Positions 7,481 through 17,331 of a stretch of DNA of 64,000 nucleotides are shown here, piece by piece (the stretch's first letter is position 1; each line of letters begins with the position of its first letter). Source of the stretch: CAIQPS01 sp963783835 (GTDB taxonomy: Bacteria > Actinomycetota > Thermoleophilia > RBG-16-64-13). Position numbers and translations under genes: made by a program. Under the pieces are notes generated by a model. That model was not told the origin of the DNA, searched no databases, and was given only the letters and a program-made list of their open reading frames with translations. The DNA is taken from assembly GCA_963783835.1 (NCBI GenBank), contig CAWAOX010000013.1, forward strand, positions 186,001-250,000, written 5' to 3'.

Positions 7481-8599
7481 TCAGGCCCCTGGTGTCGAGT
7501 CCCCGCCCTTACCTCTCCTCCACCACGACCACGCCGCTCTCCTCGTTCGAGCGGGGCCACCGGATCGCAGCAAGAGGGCAAGCGGCTCAGTCTCGGGCGA
7601 GGCCTCGAGGAGGACCGTTCTCACCATCATGGTCATGGGCACGGCCAGAAGCGCCCCGATCGGGCCCAACACGAAACCCCAGACCAACAAAGACAGGAAC
7701 GATACCGCCACCGGCAGGTCCACTCCCTTCTTGAGAATCCTGGGTTTGAACACGCTGTCGGCGACGAAGTTGATCACAAGGTATCCCACGACCACCCCAA
7801 TGAACATGCCCCAACTGCGTTCGAGAATAGCCAGGGTCATGGGAGGCAGCAGCGCGATGATGAACCCCAGGTTCGGTATGTAGCTCATCACGAAGGAGAG
7901 AAACGCCCAGGTGAACGGGTAAGGCACCCCAAGGGCCCAAAGCAGCGCAAAGTTCAAGACGGCGATGATCGCAGCGAGGGCCGTGGTGATCCCCAGGTAG
8001 CTGCGCGTCTCCCGGGTCCACGCCTGCCACCTCCGGAGCGCCGGGCGATCCTCTCCCAGAGCTTGATAGAACCGCCCGCGAAAGCCCGATACCTCCACGA
8101 GCATGTAGGCCACAATGAAGACAATGAGGCTCACGCTCTTGAGGGCGCCGTAGAGTGCAGAGAGAGCGGTCTGCGCCCAGCCGACTATGTTCTCCGGTTT
8201 CAAGACCTGTTCTTTGATCACTCCCGATATGTCGATACCCCAGCCGGCAAAAGTGTCTGCGACGTCTTGCTGCAAGACCGTCAACTGGTCTTGGAGTTCG
8301 GGCAGAAGATTCCTGGTCTGGAAGATCATGTACGACATGAGAAACATCAGGGCGAGGATCACGAACACGATGACAAGAATGGAGATGATGTACGCAAGGA
8401 CGGGTGGTACGCGTCTCTTCATCAGGATCCCGACGAGGGGACTCGCCCCGATGACCACCACGAGCCCCAGGAGGATCGGCGCGGTTATGCCGCGTGTGGC
8501 CCTGAGGCCAAGAGCAAGCCCGACCAGGACCGCCAGCATGAAGATCGTCCGCGCAGCCGAAGACCAAGCGTTTGTCTGAAGTGGCGCCTTAGGATCCAT
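7481..8599 (-). CDS. AI-2E family (PerM-like) transporter, copy 1
   Basis: A 372-residue membrane protein with the AI-2E family layout. Two or three N-terminal helices with RATRGITAPILLGLVVVIGASPLV come first, then a cytoplasmic coiled segment (LPELQDQLTVLQQDVAD). The C-terminal helices hold FVMSYIPNLGFIIALLPP and the closing GPIGALLAVPMTMMV signature. Members export signals, ions or unknown solutes; the substrate is not predictable. Start is ATG 8599, or ATG 8608 three codons upstream; neither has a strong ribosome site. It lies downstream of rsgA on the same strand with a 58-base gap. A paralogue is at 36843-38075. Confidence 0.9.
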   Translation of the reverse strand: MDPKAPLQTNAWSSAARTIFMLAVLVGLALGLRATRGITAPILLGLVVVIGASPLVGILMKRRVPPVLAYIISILVIVFVILALMFLMSYMIFQTRNLLPELQDQLTVLQQDVADTFAGWGIDISGVIKEQVLKPENIVGWAQTALSALYGALKSVSLIVFIVAYMLVEVSGFRGRFYQALGEDRPALRRWQAWTRETRSYLGITTALAAIIAVLNFALLWALGVPYPFTWAFLSFVMSYIPNLGFIIALLPPMTLAILERSWGMFIGVVVGYLVINFVADSVFKPRILKKGVDLPVAVSFLSLLVWGFVLGPIGALLAVPMTMMVRTVLLEASPETEPLALLLRSGGPARTRRAAWSWWRRGKGGDSTPGA

Positions 8600-8657
8600 G
8601 GCAGCCATTCTGGCAGCGAGTGCCGGGCAAGCGCAAGCGCGAGGACTCACCGGTCGC

Positions 8658-9752
8658 TCAGCCGCGACCCGTCCGCTTGTGGTAGTTCTTGCTCGCTTTG
8701 CTGACGATCTTCCATTTGCGCTCCCTCTCCGCACGGAGACGCGCGTCCGTCTTCGCCGCCGCGAACTGCGCCTCGCCCATGAGTTTGTGATAACTGGCCA
8801 GACGCTCGAGCGGCAGCGCCCCCGAGTCGACAGCAGCCCGGACCGCGCAGCCCGGTTCGTCGTTGTGCGTACAGTCACGGAAACGGCAGGACTGAGAAAA
8901 CTGCTCTATCTCGGGGAAGACCAGCGCGATGCCTTCCTCCGATCCGGTGAGGCCGAACGCCCGCAGCCCCGGTGTGTCGATGAGCACGCCGCCACCCGGC
9001 ATCGGGATCAGTTCTCGCGCCACGGTCGTATGCATGCCCTTCCCGTCGCTCACGCGCACCTCGCGCGTCGCCTGCCGCTGCTCGCCCAGGAGCGAGTTGA
9101 TGAGCGTGGACTTGCCGGCGCCCGAGGGACCGACCAGGACCGCGGTGCGATGAGCCGAGATGTATTCGAGGATCGGCTGGATGCCATCACCGGCGAGCGC
9201 GTTCGTTACGAGCACGTCCGCACCGAGCGCGACCGACTCGACGGCTGCGCGCGCCGCGTCCGGGTCGGCCGAGAGGTCCGACTTCGTGAGGACCACCACG
9301 GGCACAGCTCCCGAGTCCCATGCCACCGAGAGCTCGCGCTCGATGCGGCGAAGGTTGGGCAGTTCGACGATCGGATGGACGACGAACACGGTGTCGATAT
9401 TGGCGGCCAGTACCTGGACGTCGGAGGTACCCCCCGGGTCGCCGCGCGTGATAGCGCTTATGCGCTCGAGCACGGCCTCGATGAGCGGAGCATCGAGGCC
9501 GTCGGAGACGCGCACCGCCACCCAGTCGCCGACGGCGGGCAGTCCCGCGGCGCTGCTGACGGACTTTGCGAGACGGCTGGATGGCTTCGCGTGGACCACA
9601 CCATCTGGCGTGGATATGAGGAAACTGCCGCGGTCGCCGCGGATCACGCGGGCGGGTGTAAGACCCGCCGCGGCGTGGGGCTCAAAGAGCGTTTCCCAGC
9701 GCAGGGAATAGCCGAGCGCTCCAAGCGCCGCGGCTTTGTCCGATGCAGTCAG
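8658..9752 (-). CDS. rsgA: Ribosome small-subunit-dependent GTPase RsgA
   Basis: A circularly permuted GTPase that assists late 30S maturation. It has an N-terminal OB-fold, G4 as TKSD, G1 as GPSGAGKST, G3 as DTPG, and a C-terminal zinc knuckle (CRFRDCTHNDEPGC). An ATG/GTG-only start near 9647 would cut into conserved sequence. The homologous N-terminus (LGALGYSLRWETLFEP, then GLTPARVIR) reaches CTG 9750-9752, which follows AGGAGG by four bases. I therefore choose this CTG, giving 364 residues, the normal length. The upstream PRC-barrel gene ends 8 bases before, so the two are probably co-transcribed. Confidence 0.93.
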   Translation of the reverse strand: MTASDKAAALGALGYSLRWETLFEPHAAAGLTPARVIRGDRGSFLISTPDGVVHAKPSSRLAKSVSSAAGLPAVGDWVAVRVSDGLDAPLIEAVLERISAITRGDPGGTSDVQVLAANIDTVFVVHPIVELPNLRRIERELSVAWDSGAVPVVVLTKSDLSADPDAARAAVESVALGADVLVTNALAGDGIQPILEYISAHRTAVLVGPSGAGKSTLINSLLGEQRQATREVRVSDGKGMHTTVARELIPMPGGGVLIDTPGLRAFGLTGSEEGIALVFPEIEQFSQSCRFRDCTHNDEPGCAVRAAVDSGALPLERLASYHKLMGEAQFAAAKTDARLRAERERKWKIVSKASKNYHKRTGRG

Positions 9753-9760
9753 TTCGCCTC

Positions 9761-10321
9761 CTACGCGTTCTGCGCGGGTTGTGGCGGCTGTTCTGGATCC
9801 ACCGCATCCGGCTTGAGCGCCGTTTCCAGGTCCTGAACGGTGTTGGCGGCGTCAGGCGCGACGAACGCCACGTCCTTGCCCGCCTCGAAGCTGGACGGCG
9901 TGGGAAGGAAGGACCGGGAACGCTTCTTGCGGCCGGCGCCCCCCGAAAGCTCGTAGCCCAGGATCCTCCCGCTCTTCTCGTCGAAGTAGAACCCTTCGAA
10001 CCTGCCCAGATCCAGGCCTTCGGTCGTTCGGATGTGGACTCCCTCGAACACGTCGCCGCGGTCGAGCACCTCCTTCACGTCCGGGTCCTCCGAGGCCTTC
10101 ACCACACTGGTCTTCGAATCGATGACGACGCTGTCCTCGCCCACGCTGAGAACGGCCGCCCAGCGCACGACCTGGGCGCCACCGAGCCAACCCTCGTCGA
10201 CCAGCAATCCCAAGATCTGGCTGCCCTTCTGGTCGACGACCAGGTCCTTGACTTTGCCCACCTGTTCCCCCGCGTCGCGGGTTATCAACTGACGGTGTAT
10301 GAGTTCGCTGCCCTTCAACAT
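9761..10321 (-). CDS. PRC-barrel domain protein
   Basis: A 186-residue protein starting at ATG 10321 behind GCAGGAGG. It has two PRC-barrel-like halves. The first reads GEQVGKVKDLVVDQKGSQILGLLVDEG and VVRWAAVLSVGEDSVVID; the second reads DLGRFEGFYFDEKSGRILGYELSGG. This doubled form is common in actinobacteria and cyanobacteria, often as a peripheral or RNA-metabolism-associated protein. PRC barrels also occur in the ribosome maturation factor RimM, so the position directly upstream of rsgA may be meaningful. That link is inference. The tail is Pro/Gln-rich and probably disordered. Confidence 0.85.
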   Translation of the reverse strand: MLKGSELIHRQLITRDAGEQVGKVKDLVVDQKGSQILGLLVDEGWLGGAQVVRWAAVLSVGEDSVVIDSKTSVVKASEDPDVKEVLDRGDVFEGVHIRTTEGLDLGRFEGFYFDEKSGRILGYELSGGAGRKKRSRSFLPTPSSFEAGKDVAFVAPDAANTVQDLETALKPDAVDPEQPPQPAQNA

Positions 10322-10449
10322 GAGATCGTGCCTCCTGCGACTAGATGGTGCCAGCGGCGTCGCCCAGTCCATCTTACGACAGGGAGAGGGCGGAGACACG
10401 CCGCTGTGATGGCGCCCGGCGATGGAGTCCGCCGTGACCGCGGTTGCCG

Positions 10450-11064
10450 TCAGCGAAGGCGTCGAAACACCGCATGTGTGAACAGTTGGCCGGAACCGCC
10501 TGGCGTCACGTGCTCCCTCTCCAGGCTCTTCACCAGCTCAAAGTCCGGACCGAGAAACTCGCCCATACTGTTGGGGTCGTATCGCTGTACCGGGAGGCCG
10601 CTGCACCGTTCGGGTCCATTGAGGGCGAAGGTCGCCAGAACAAGGTGCCCACCTACACTCAGCGCACTCCTCACGGACTCCAGATATGCCCGGCGATCCG
10701 CCTCTTCCGTCAGGAAGTGGAACACTGCTCGGTCGTGCCAGAGGTCGACCTGTGTTGGTAGCCTCACGTACCGGGCATCTGCGGCGACCCAGGTCACGGT
10801 CTCGGCGCGCGCTCCCAGGCGGGCGCGAGCGACCTCGAGCGCTGCTGCGGAAACGTCCACCACCGTCACGCGGCTGTAACCTCGCTGCAGGAGACAATCG
10901 ACCAGAAGCGACGCGCCCGCTCCGATATCGACGATTGTGGTGTCTGTGGCCGGCGCAACTGCACCGATCAGGTCCAATCAGGTGGACGGCTCAGTCTCGA
11001 ACCAGCTGACTTCGTCAAAGGCCTTTGTCGTCCAAACGCTCTGCCAATGCACTTCCGGATCCAT
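10450..11064 (-). CDS. Class I SAM methyltransferase with in-frame UGA at codon 29 (candidate selenoprotein)
   Basis: The frame opens at ATG 11064 after GGGGGGAG and has one internal TGA at 10978-10980 (codon 29). Both sides match one known family. N-terminal to it: HWQSVWTTKAFDEVSWFE and TEPST. After it: LDLIGAVAP, then the SAM-binding IVDIGAGASLLVD, VTVVDVSAAALEVAR, DLWHDRAVFHFLTE and GPERCSGLPVQRY. Remembered homologues have Ser at the TGA position (T-S-L-x-L-I). Options are Sec, a stop that leaves a shortened form starting at TTG 10977, or an error. A hairpin begins 11 bases after the UGA. A Sec here could pair with the conserved Cys of ERCSG. The methyl acceptor is unknown. About 204 residues if read through. 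Confidence 0.72.
10951..10966 (-). promoter_or_regulatory. Candidate SECIS hairpin in the methyltransferase gene
   Basis: On the minus strand, CGGTGC (10966-10961) pairs with GCGCCG (10956-10951), with one G-U wobble, around an AGTT loop (10960-10957). A further U-G pair can extend the stem. The loop starts 17 bases after the TGA at 10980-10978, within the usual spacing for bacterial SECIS elements. The stem is short, so this supports Sec insertion without proving it. Confidence 0.5.
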
Positions 11065-11130
11065 CGACTCCCCCCGGGGTCTGCACGAGTATCCGCGCTT
11101 CGCCTACTGTACTCCCAAGCCGCCCACGAT

Positions 11131-11160
11131 TTGACCATCCACTTCAACGAGGTGTAGTTT
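11131..11160 (+). promoter_or_regulatory. Possible promoter of the formamidase-family gene
   Basis: TTGACC (11131-11136) and TAGTTT (11155-11160) are 18 bases apart and lie 39 bases upstream of the ATG at 11199. They resemble sigma-70 -35/-10 hexamers. The region lies between divergent genes, where a promoter is needed. The -10 is imperfect. Confidence 0.4.
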
Positions 11161-11198
11161 GCTGAGCCGAAGGCTTCCACAGAAAGGGCGGCTCTAAC

Positions 11199-12134
11199 AT
11201 GGCAAGCGTCGAGATCAAGCCCCGGGACTACGCTTACAGCTTCAATCCGTATCTGGAGCCGATAGCCACGGTCCGCCCGGGCGATAGGGTGACCATCCAC
11301 ACCGATGACGCCCTGGGCGGCAGGATCAGGTCGGAGTCCGACCACCCCAGCACAGCGCTCGCGGGGGTGAGCCCCAACCCGGTCAGCGGCCCGATCTTCG
11401 TGGAGGGTGCCGAGCCGGGAGATACGCTCTCCGTGTGCATCGAGGGCATCGAGCCGGCGAGGGACTTCGCCGTGAGCTGCTTCGTCCCCAATATGGGCGG
11501 CCTTACGTCCACCGAGTACACCCGCACGCTTCAGGACCCCATCCCCGAAAGGACGTGGATCTGGTCGCTGCGCGAGGGAACTGAGGGGAGATATCTCGAG
11601 AACAGAGACGTTCGCGTGAGGGTCCCCTGGAGGCCGTTCATGGGTAGCATCGGAGTCGCCCCGGCGCTCGAGGCGATCGCCTCGATCACTCCCGGGCCCC
11701 ACGGAGGGAACATGGATTGCCCCGACGTGCGGCCGGGCAACACCTTGTATCTACCCGTATCCGCGGCGGGCGCGCTGTTCTCCGCCGGTGATTGTCATGC
11801 CAACCAGGGCCAGGGGGAGGTCTGCGGGGTCGCTCTCGAGATCCCCTGCAAGTTATCGTTGGTGTTCGGGGTCGAAAAAGGAAAGCGGATCGGCTGGCCG
11901 CGCATCGTGTCGGACGAGGCCCTCATGGTGGTGGGATCCGCCAAGCCCATGGAGGACGCGGCCCGGATCGCCTACACCGAACTGGTGCTGTGGATGGAGG
12001 AAGAGTTCGGCTTCACCCGGTGGGAGGCATACCAACTGCTGGGCCAGGTGGGCGGGCTATATGTCGCCAACATGGTCAACCCGCTGTATTCGCTCGTGGC
12101 CTCGATCGACAAACGGTATCTGAAGCGCTTGTAG
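11199..12134 (+). CDS. Acetamidase/formamidase family protein
   Basis: A 311-residue protein of the FmdA/AmdA family, which releases ammonia from formamide, acetamide or related amides. Family features in order are RPGDRVTIHTDDALGGRI, NPVSGPIFVEGAEPGDTL, GPHGGNMDCPDVRPGNTLYLPV and FSAGDCHANQGQGEVCG. These give the conserved Asp, His and Glu metal and active-site residues in the expected order. It ends with the usual ALxLxS-like helix and YVANMVNPLYSLVASIDK. No signal peptide, so it is cytoplasmic. Nothing around it shows which amide is used. It converges on a small unknown gene 41 bases downstream. Confidence 0.9.
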   Translation: MASVEIKPRDYAYSFNPYLEPIATVRPGDRVTIHTDDALGGRIRSESDHPSTALAGVSPNPVSGPIFVEGAEPGDTLSVCIEGIEPARDFAVSCFVPNMGGLTSTEYTRTLQDPIPERTWIWSLREGTEGRYLENRDVRVRVPWRPFMGSIGVAPALEAIASITPGPHGGNMDCPDVRPGNTLYLPVSAAGALFSAGDCHANQGQGEVCGVALEIPCKLSLVFGVEKGKRIGWPRIVSDEALMVVGSAKPMEDAARIAYTELVLWMEEEFGFTRWEAYQLLGQVGGLYVANMVNPLYSLVASIDKRYLKRL

Positions 12135-12175
12135 CTCGCAACGGCGGCGCCTCAGGATTCCGATGGGACGGTGTC

Positions 12176-12412
12176 TCAGGATTCCGTCCAGACGATGTCC
12201 ACGCCTTCCGAATCGCCCACGGCCTGTTTGAGAAGGTCGAGGAGCCGAGCACTGGCGCCCTTCTGCTCGAGCAACTCTATGGTCGCCGAGGTCATGTAGT
12301 AGTCAGTGTCCTCGTCGCTCTCTTCCTCGAGCTGACCGATGAGCAACTCCAGGTCGGCTTCATCTATCGTGCCGATGGGCGCACCGCTCTCCTTCAACGA
12401 CAAAGTAATCAC
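12176..12412 (-). CDS. Small conserved acidic protein of unknown function
   Basis: A 78-residue acidic protein with a strand-like start (MITLSLKESGAPIGTIDEAD), a central DTDYYMTSATIELLEQKGAS segment and an end VGDSEGVDIVW. Similar short proteins (TDYY-x(5)-T-x-x-LExxGA, then LLxxALG-x-x-EGVEIxW) are widespread in bacteria and are sometimes mislabelled galactosyldiacylglycerol synthase. I know of no demonstrated function. It is convergent with the formamidase-family gene. Its upstream side is shared with glnS across about 210 bases that hold no other visible gene. Confidence 0.65.
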   Translation of the reverse strand: MITLSLKESGAPIGTIDEADLELLIGQLEEESDEDTDYYMTSATIELLEQKGASARLLDLLKQAVGDSEGVDIVWTES

Positions 12413-12624
12413 CTGCTGATCCTCCTGTTCGCGCCTTGTGGCGGTGTTCGACGCCGGTCACCGCTTGTCACTCTACCACCGCGCCTGCCGGGGCTCAGTG
12501 GAGGCGCTCTCGGCTCACCACTCCCAAAAACGGTATCCTGACCAGAGCGCGGCGGAGACCTGGACGACGGCCGGCCGCCCCCGACGCACCGTGGAGCCGT
12601 CGTCACAAACAGAGCAGGGGAACC

Positions 12625-14496
<1,872 letters not shown>

Positions 14497-14572
14497 CGGA
14501 CTGCTGGCGCGACGCGCCTACGATGGTAAACTCTTTGGGCTGCGCGCCGCTGTAGCGTGCGCATCGCATCGT

Positions 14573-14646
14573 TGCCCGATGGTGTAACGGCAGCACGACT
14601 GGCTCTGGACCAGTTAGCCGAGGTTCGAATCCTCGTCGGGCAGCCA
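14573..14646 (+). tRNA. tRNA-Gln (anticodon CTG)
   Basis: The acceptor stem TGCCCGA (14573-14579) pairs with TCGGGCA (14636-14642), followed by G and an encoded CCA. The anticodon stem ACTGG/CCAGT encloses the seven-base loop CTCTGGA, with CTG at 14605-14607, which reads CAG (Gln). The T arm carries GGTTCGAATCC. It lies just downstream of glnS on the same strand. Confidence 0.97.
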
Positions 14647-14660
14647 CCTTTCCGAGTACC

Positions 14661-14951
14661 TCAAGATCCATCGTGATCCTCCGGCACTGGTCGATCCGTC
14701 TCCTCCTCCAGGATAGCGGCAAGCCACCACCTCTGTTTCTTCTGCCTCGATCGCGGTTGCCGGTCGAAATAGATCTCCATGCGGGTACCGTCGGTCGTCT
14801 CCACGCGGAACCAGTGCCTGCGAACATACTGCTCTCCGCTACCATGCCGGCAGGGTCCCGCCGTCTTCCACTTCTCCAGGACCCGCGCCACTCCATACTG
14901 CGTGCCCCGCCAGACAAAGCGGGTTGGGAGTCCGGGTTCGCCCGCGGACAT
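14661..14951 (-). CDS. DUF6504-like protein
   Basis: A 96-residue basic protein with FVWRGTQYGVARVLEKWKT followed by RRHWFRVETTDGTRMEIYFDR and RWWLAAI. The pattern FxWRGxxYxVxxVLxxW, then a W-R-V strand and a closing W, resembles the actinobacterial DUF6504 family, often found near DNA polymerase IV genes. Its function is unknown. Here the neighbours are tRNA-Gln and tatA, so context gives no help. The family name is from memory of the motif, not a search. Confidence 0.65.
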   Translation of the reverse strand: MSAGEPGLPTRFVWRGTQYGVARVLEKWKTAGPCRHGSGEQYVRRHWFRVETTDGTRMEIYFDRQPRSRQKKQRWWLAAILEEETDRPVPEDHDGS

Positions 14952-15113
14952 CGAAGTGGCATCGAACGCGGAACCTACCGGGGAGATGGGCTCGGAAACG
15001 AAGTGCTTGACGGTGGTCCCCTCTCGAGTGTGTGTTACTTGTTCAGGTACGCATAACCCAAACCATGCGACAATGTGCCTTAAGGTTTCTTCAGCGTCAA
15101 GGAGAGTATTTCT

Positions 15114-15365
15114 ATGCCTGGTTGGTTAGGCCCCTGGGAGATCATCATAGTCGTCGTGATCATCCTGATTGTTTTTGGCGGTAAATTACTGCCGCGTCTC
15201 GGCCGTTCCCTGGGTGGTTCTGTGGTCGGACTCAAGAAAGGCCTTAAAGAAGGCGAAGAGGGGTTCAAGACGGCCATCAAGGAAGACGATTCCAAGGTCG
15301 ACGCGACGGCCGATGGCAGCGCCGACGCGACGGCCAAGAGCACCGACAAGAACGAGCCGGCCTGA
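15114..15365 (+). CDS. tatA: Sec-independent translocase subunit TatA/E
   Basis: An 83-residue TatA-type protein. It has a short N-terminal helix (GPWEIIIVVVIILIVFGG), the hinge FGGKLLPRLGRSLG, an amphipathic helix (GGSVVGLKKGLKEGEEGFK) and a charged Ala/Asp/Lys tail. It forms the pore of the twin-arginine pathway, which exports folded, cofactor-bearing proteins. AAGGAGAG precedes the ATG by eight bases. No tatC or tatB lies in the window, so it is a stand-alone gene here. Confidence 0.93.
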   Translation: MPGWLGPWEIIIVVVIILIVFGGKLLPRLGRSLGGSVVGLKKGLKEGEEGFKTAIKEDDSKVDATADGSADATAKSTDKNEPA

Positions 15366-15441
15366 CGCTCAAGCGTCGTCGCGTACGCTCGCCCGCGACC
15401 GTCCGCGAGGCCGAGGCATGACTGCAGAAAGGGGTGGGGCT

Positions 15442-15822
15442 GTGGCTGAACAGCAGGCGGGATCCGCTGCCAAGGATATGGTCGGACTGCTCGAACGAGC
15501 GATCAACGATCGCGATCTTGAAGGCCTCGTGAGACTCTTCCGCGAGGACGTCGTCGTGGAGTACCCCGCTCATCCCTCGCGTACCTTCCACGGAAGAGAT
15601 CAAATCTGGCGCAACTGGGCTCCCATCATGGCCAAGCTGGACGATTTCCGGGCAACGGTCGTGCGTTCCGCTTGCGATGACACCAGCGCGTGGGTTGAGT
15701 GGCTGTGGCAAGGCACCCAGGCCGATGGCTCCCCCGGCGACATGGCGGGTATAGTCATCCATGAGCTGGATGGCGACCAGATCAGCCACGTCCGCTTCTA
15801 TCTGGAGCCTGTCGACAAGTAG
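15442..15822 (+). CDS. SnoaL/NTF2-like protein
   Basis: A protein of about 126 residues with an NTF2-like cone fold pattern: LLERAINDRDLEGLVRLFREDVVVEYPAHPSRTFHGRDQI, then a run of strands ending in ISHVRFYLEPVD. The family includes polyketide cyclases, isomerases and many ligand-binding proteins of unknown role. GTG 15442, seven bases after AAAGGGG, is the preferred start. ATG 15418 is possible but lacks a ribosome site. It stands alone between tatA and an LppM-like lipoprotein gene. Confidence 0.75.
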   Translation: MAEQQAGSAAKDMVGLLERAINDRDLEGLVRLFREDVVVEYPAHPSRTFHGRDQIWRNWAPIMAKLDDFRATVVRSACDDTSAWVEWLWQGTQADGSPGDMAGIVIHELDGDQISHVRFYLEPVDK

Positions 15823-15945
15823 TCCTTTCGTCCTCGCGGGCGTGTAACCCTTCGTCGGCGAACTGGAACCCCGGGGGGTATCGCCCCGTCACAGGCCCGG
15901 GAAAGCCAGATACTCCCGCCCATGGTCTGCCTAGAAGGGGTTCTC

Positions 15946-17229
15946 GTGAATAGACCGACAGCGTTCATGCGTCCGACAGGTCGCCGGCCTCGACCCGCGC
16001 TCGCCATATCGGCGGCCCTGTTCATCGTCGTGCTCGCGGGCCTCGTGCTTCTCACCGGATGTAACGTCCAGGCGGGAGTCGACACCAACGTCAACGCCGA
16101 CGGGTCGGGAACCGTGGGGATACGGCTGGCCGCCGACGAAGAACTGCAGGACCTCCTGTCCGGAGTAGCCGATGGCGTTGGCGGTCAAGCCGGAGCGATC
16201 ATGGGCATCCTGGGTGACCTTGGCGGCCTTTCTGGGGGGTTGCCGGCAAGCGCCGACGATCTCTTCAACCTCATCGTCGGGCAGATCCCTGGCGATTGGA
16301 CCGCCGAGAGGGGCACCGACTCTTCGGGCGCCCGCTGGCTCAGCCTCACCACCTCCTTCTCGAGTCCCGAGGAGCTCCAGCAGATCCTCTCCGGAGAGTT
16401 TCTCTCCGCCGTTATCGCTACCGACCAGTTCTCGTTGACACAGGACCAGGGCTTCTTCACCACCGAGACCCGGTTCTCGGCGACCGCGGACGCGGGGTCG
16501 GTGACGTCCCGGGCTCAATCGGCGGCCGGTTTCACGCAGAGCGTTTTGGGCGAGGTCCTTACCGTGGAGAACCGGGTGACGCTTCCGGGCACGATAAAGG
16601 ACAACAACGCTGACGAGGTGCAGGGGAACACGCTGGTCTGGAACGTGGGGACCTCCGGCAGCACGGAGATGTACGCGGGGAGCACCGTCTACCACTGGGG
16701 GGCCATCGTCGGCACGACCGTCGTCGGAGTGGTGATAGTCGCCGCATTGACGGTGGCGGCGATACTGATCATCCGGCGCCGCCGCAGGCCCAAACCGGAG
16801 CAGCCCGAGGCCCTTCAGCCTGCCCCGTCTTCGCCATCACCGACCGTGGAAGCGATCAGCCCCGAGGCCGCGGATGCCCGGGCGGACGCGGAGCCCGTCG
16901 CAGACGCGGAACGTGACGCGTCCACCGAGCCCGCGCCGGCGGCGCCAGCCGCGCCGGAGAGCGCCGCGGAGACGACGGTGGCTGCGGAGGCCGCCGCAGA
17001 GCCGACCACGCCCGTGGCCGCGGAGGCGGCTGAGGCTGCGCCGCCCGCCGCCGAGACGGCAGCAGCGGTGGCGGCTCCCCTTGCCGCGGACGTGTCCCGT
17101 CCCATCGTGCCCATCCCGCTGCGGCCGACCAAGGCTCAGCCGGTCAGCTACCACACCCTGGCGGTCGCCCCGGAGCCGTCGGACGAGCCTGCCGAGCCGG
17201 CCGCTGAAGAAGAGGCGACCTCATCCTGA
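15946..17229 (+). CDS. LppM-like lipoprotein with long Ala/Pro/Glu-rich cytoplasmic tail
   Basis: The lipoprotein signal ends LLTGC, followed by NVQAGVDTNVNADGSGTVGI, matching the LppM domain of actinobacterial cell-envelope lipoproteins. A second membrane helix near residues 250-275 is followed by IIRRRRR. The last 150 residues are low-complexity Ala/Pro/Glu repeats, placed on the cytoplasmic side by the positive-inside rule. GTG 15946 behind AAGGGG is my start; ATG 15922 is an in-frame alternative. In mycobacteria LppM affects lipoglycan handling; a similar role is possible here, given the nearby glycolipid genes, but untested. About 427 residues. Confidence 0.75.
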   Translation: MNRPTAFMRPTGRRPRPALAISAALFIVVLAGLVLLTGCNVQAGVDTNVNADGSGTVGIRLAADEELQDLLSGVADGVGGQAGAIMGILGDLGGLSGGLPASADDLFNLIVGQIPGDWTAERGTDSSGARWLSLTTSFSSPEELQQILSGEFLSAVIATDQFSLTQDQGFFTTETRFSATADAGSVTSRAQSAAGFTQSVLGEVLTVENRVTLPGTIKDNNADEVQGNTLVWNVGTSGSTEMYAGSTVYHWGAIVGTTVVGVVIVAALTVAAILIIRRRRRPKPEQPEALQPAPSSPSPTVEAISPEAADARADAEPVADAERDASTEPAPAAPAAPESAAETTVAAEAAAEPTTPVAAEAAEAAPPAAETAAAVAAPLAADVSRPIVPIPLRPTKAQPVSYHTLAVAPEPSDEPAEPAAEEEATSS

Positions 17230-17331
17230 CCGCACCGCGGTCGCGGCCATGGCGTACCCCCGCCTTGTTGTAGCGCGCGCCAGGTGTTATACCCTAATCC
17301 CCGAACGCGAACGAGGAGGTATCGGTCCGCC

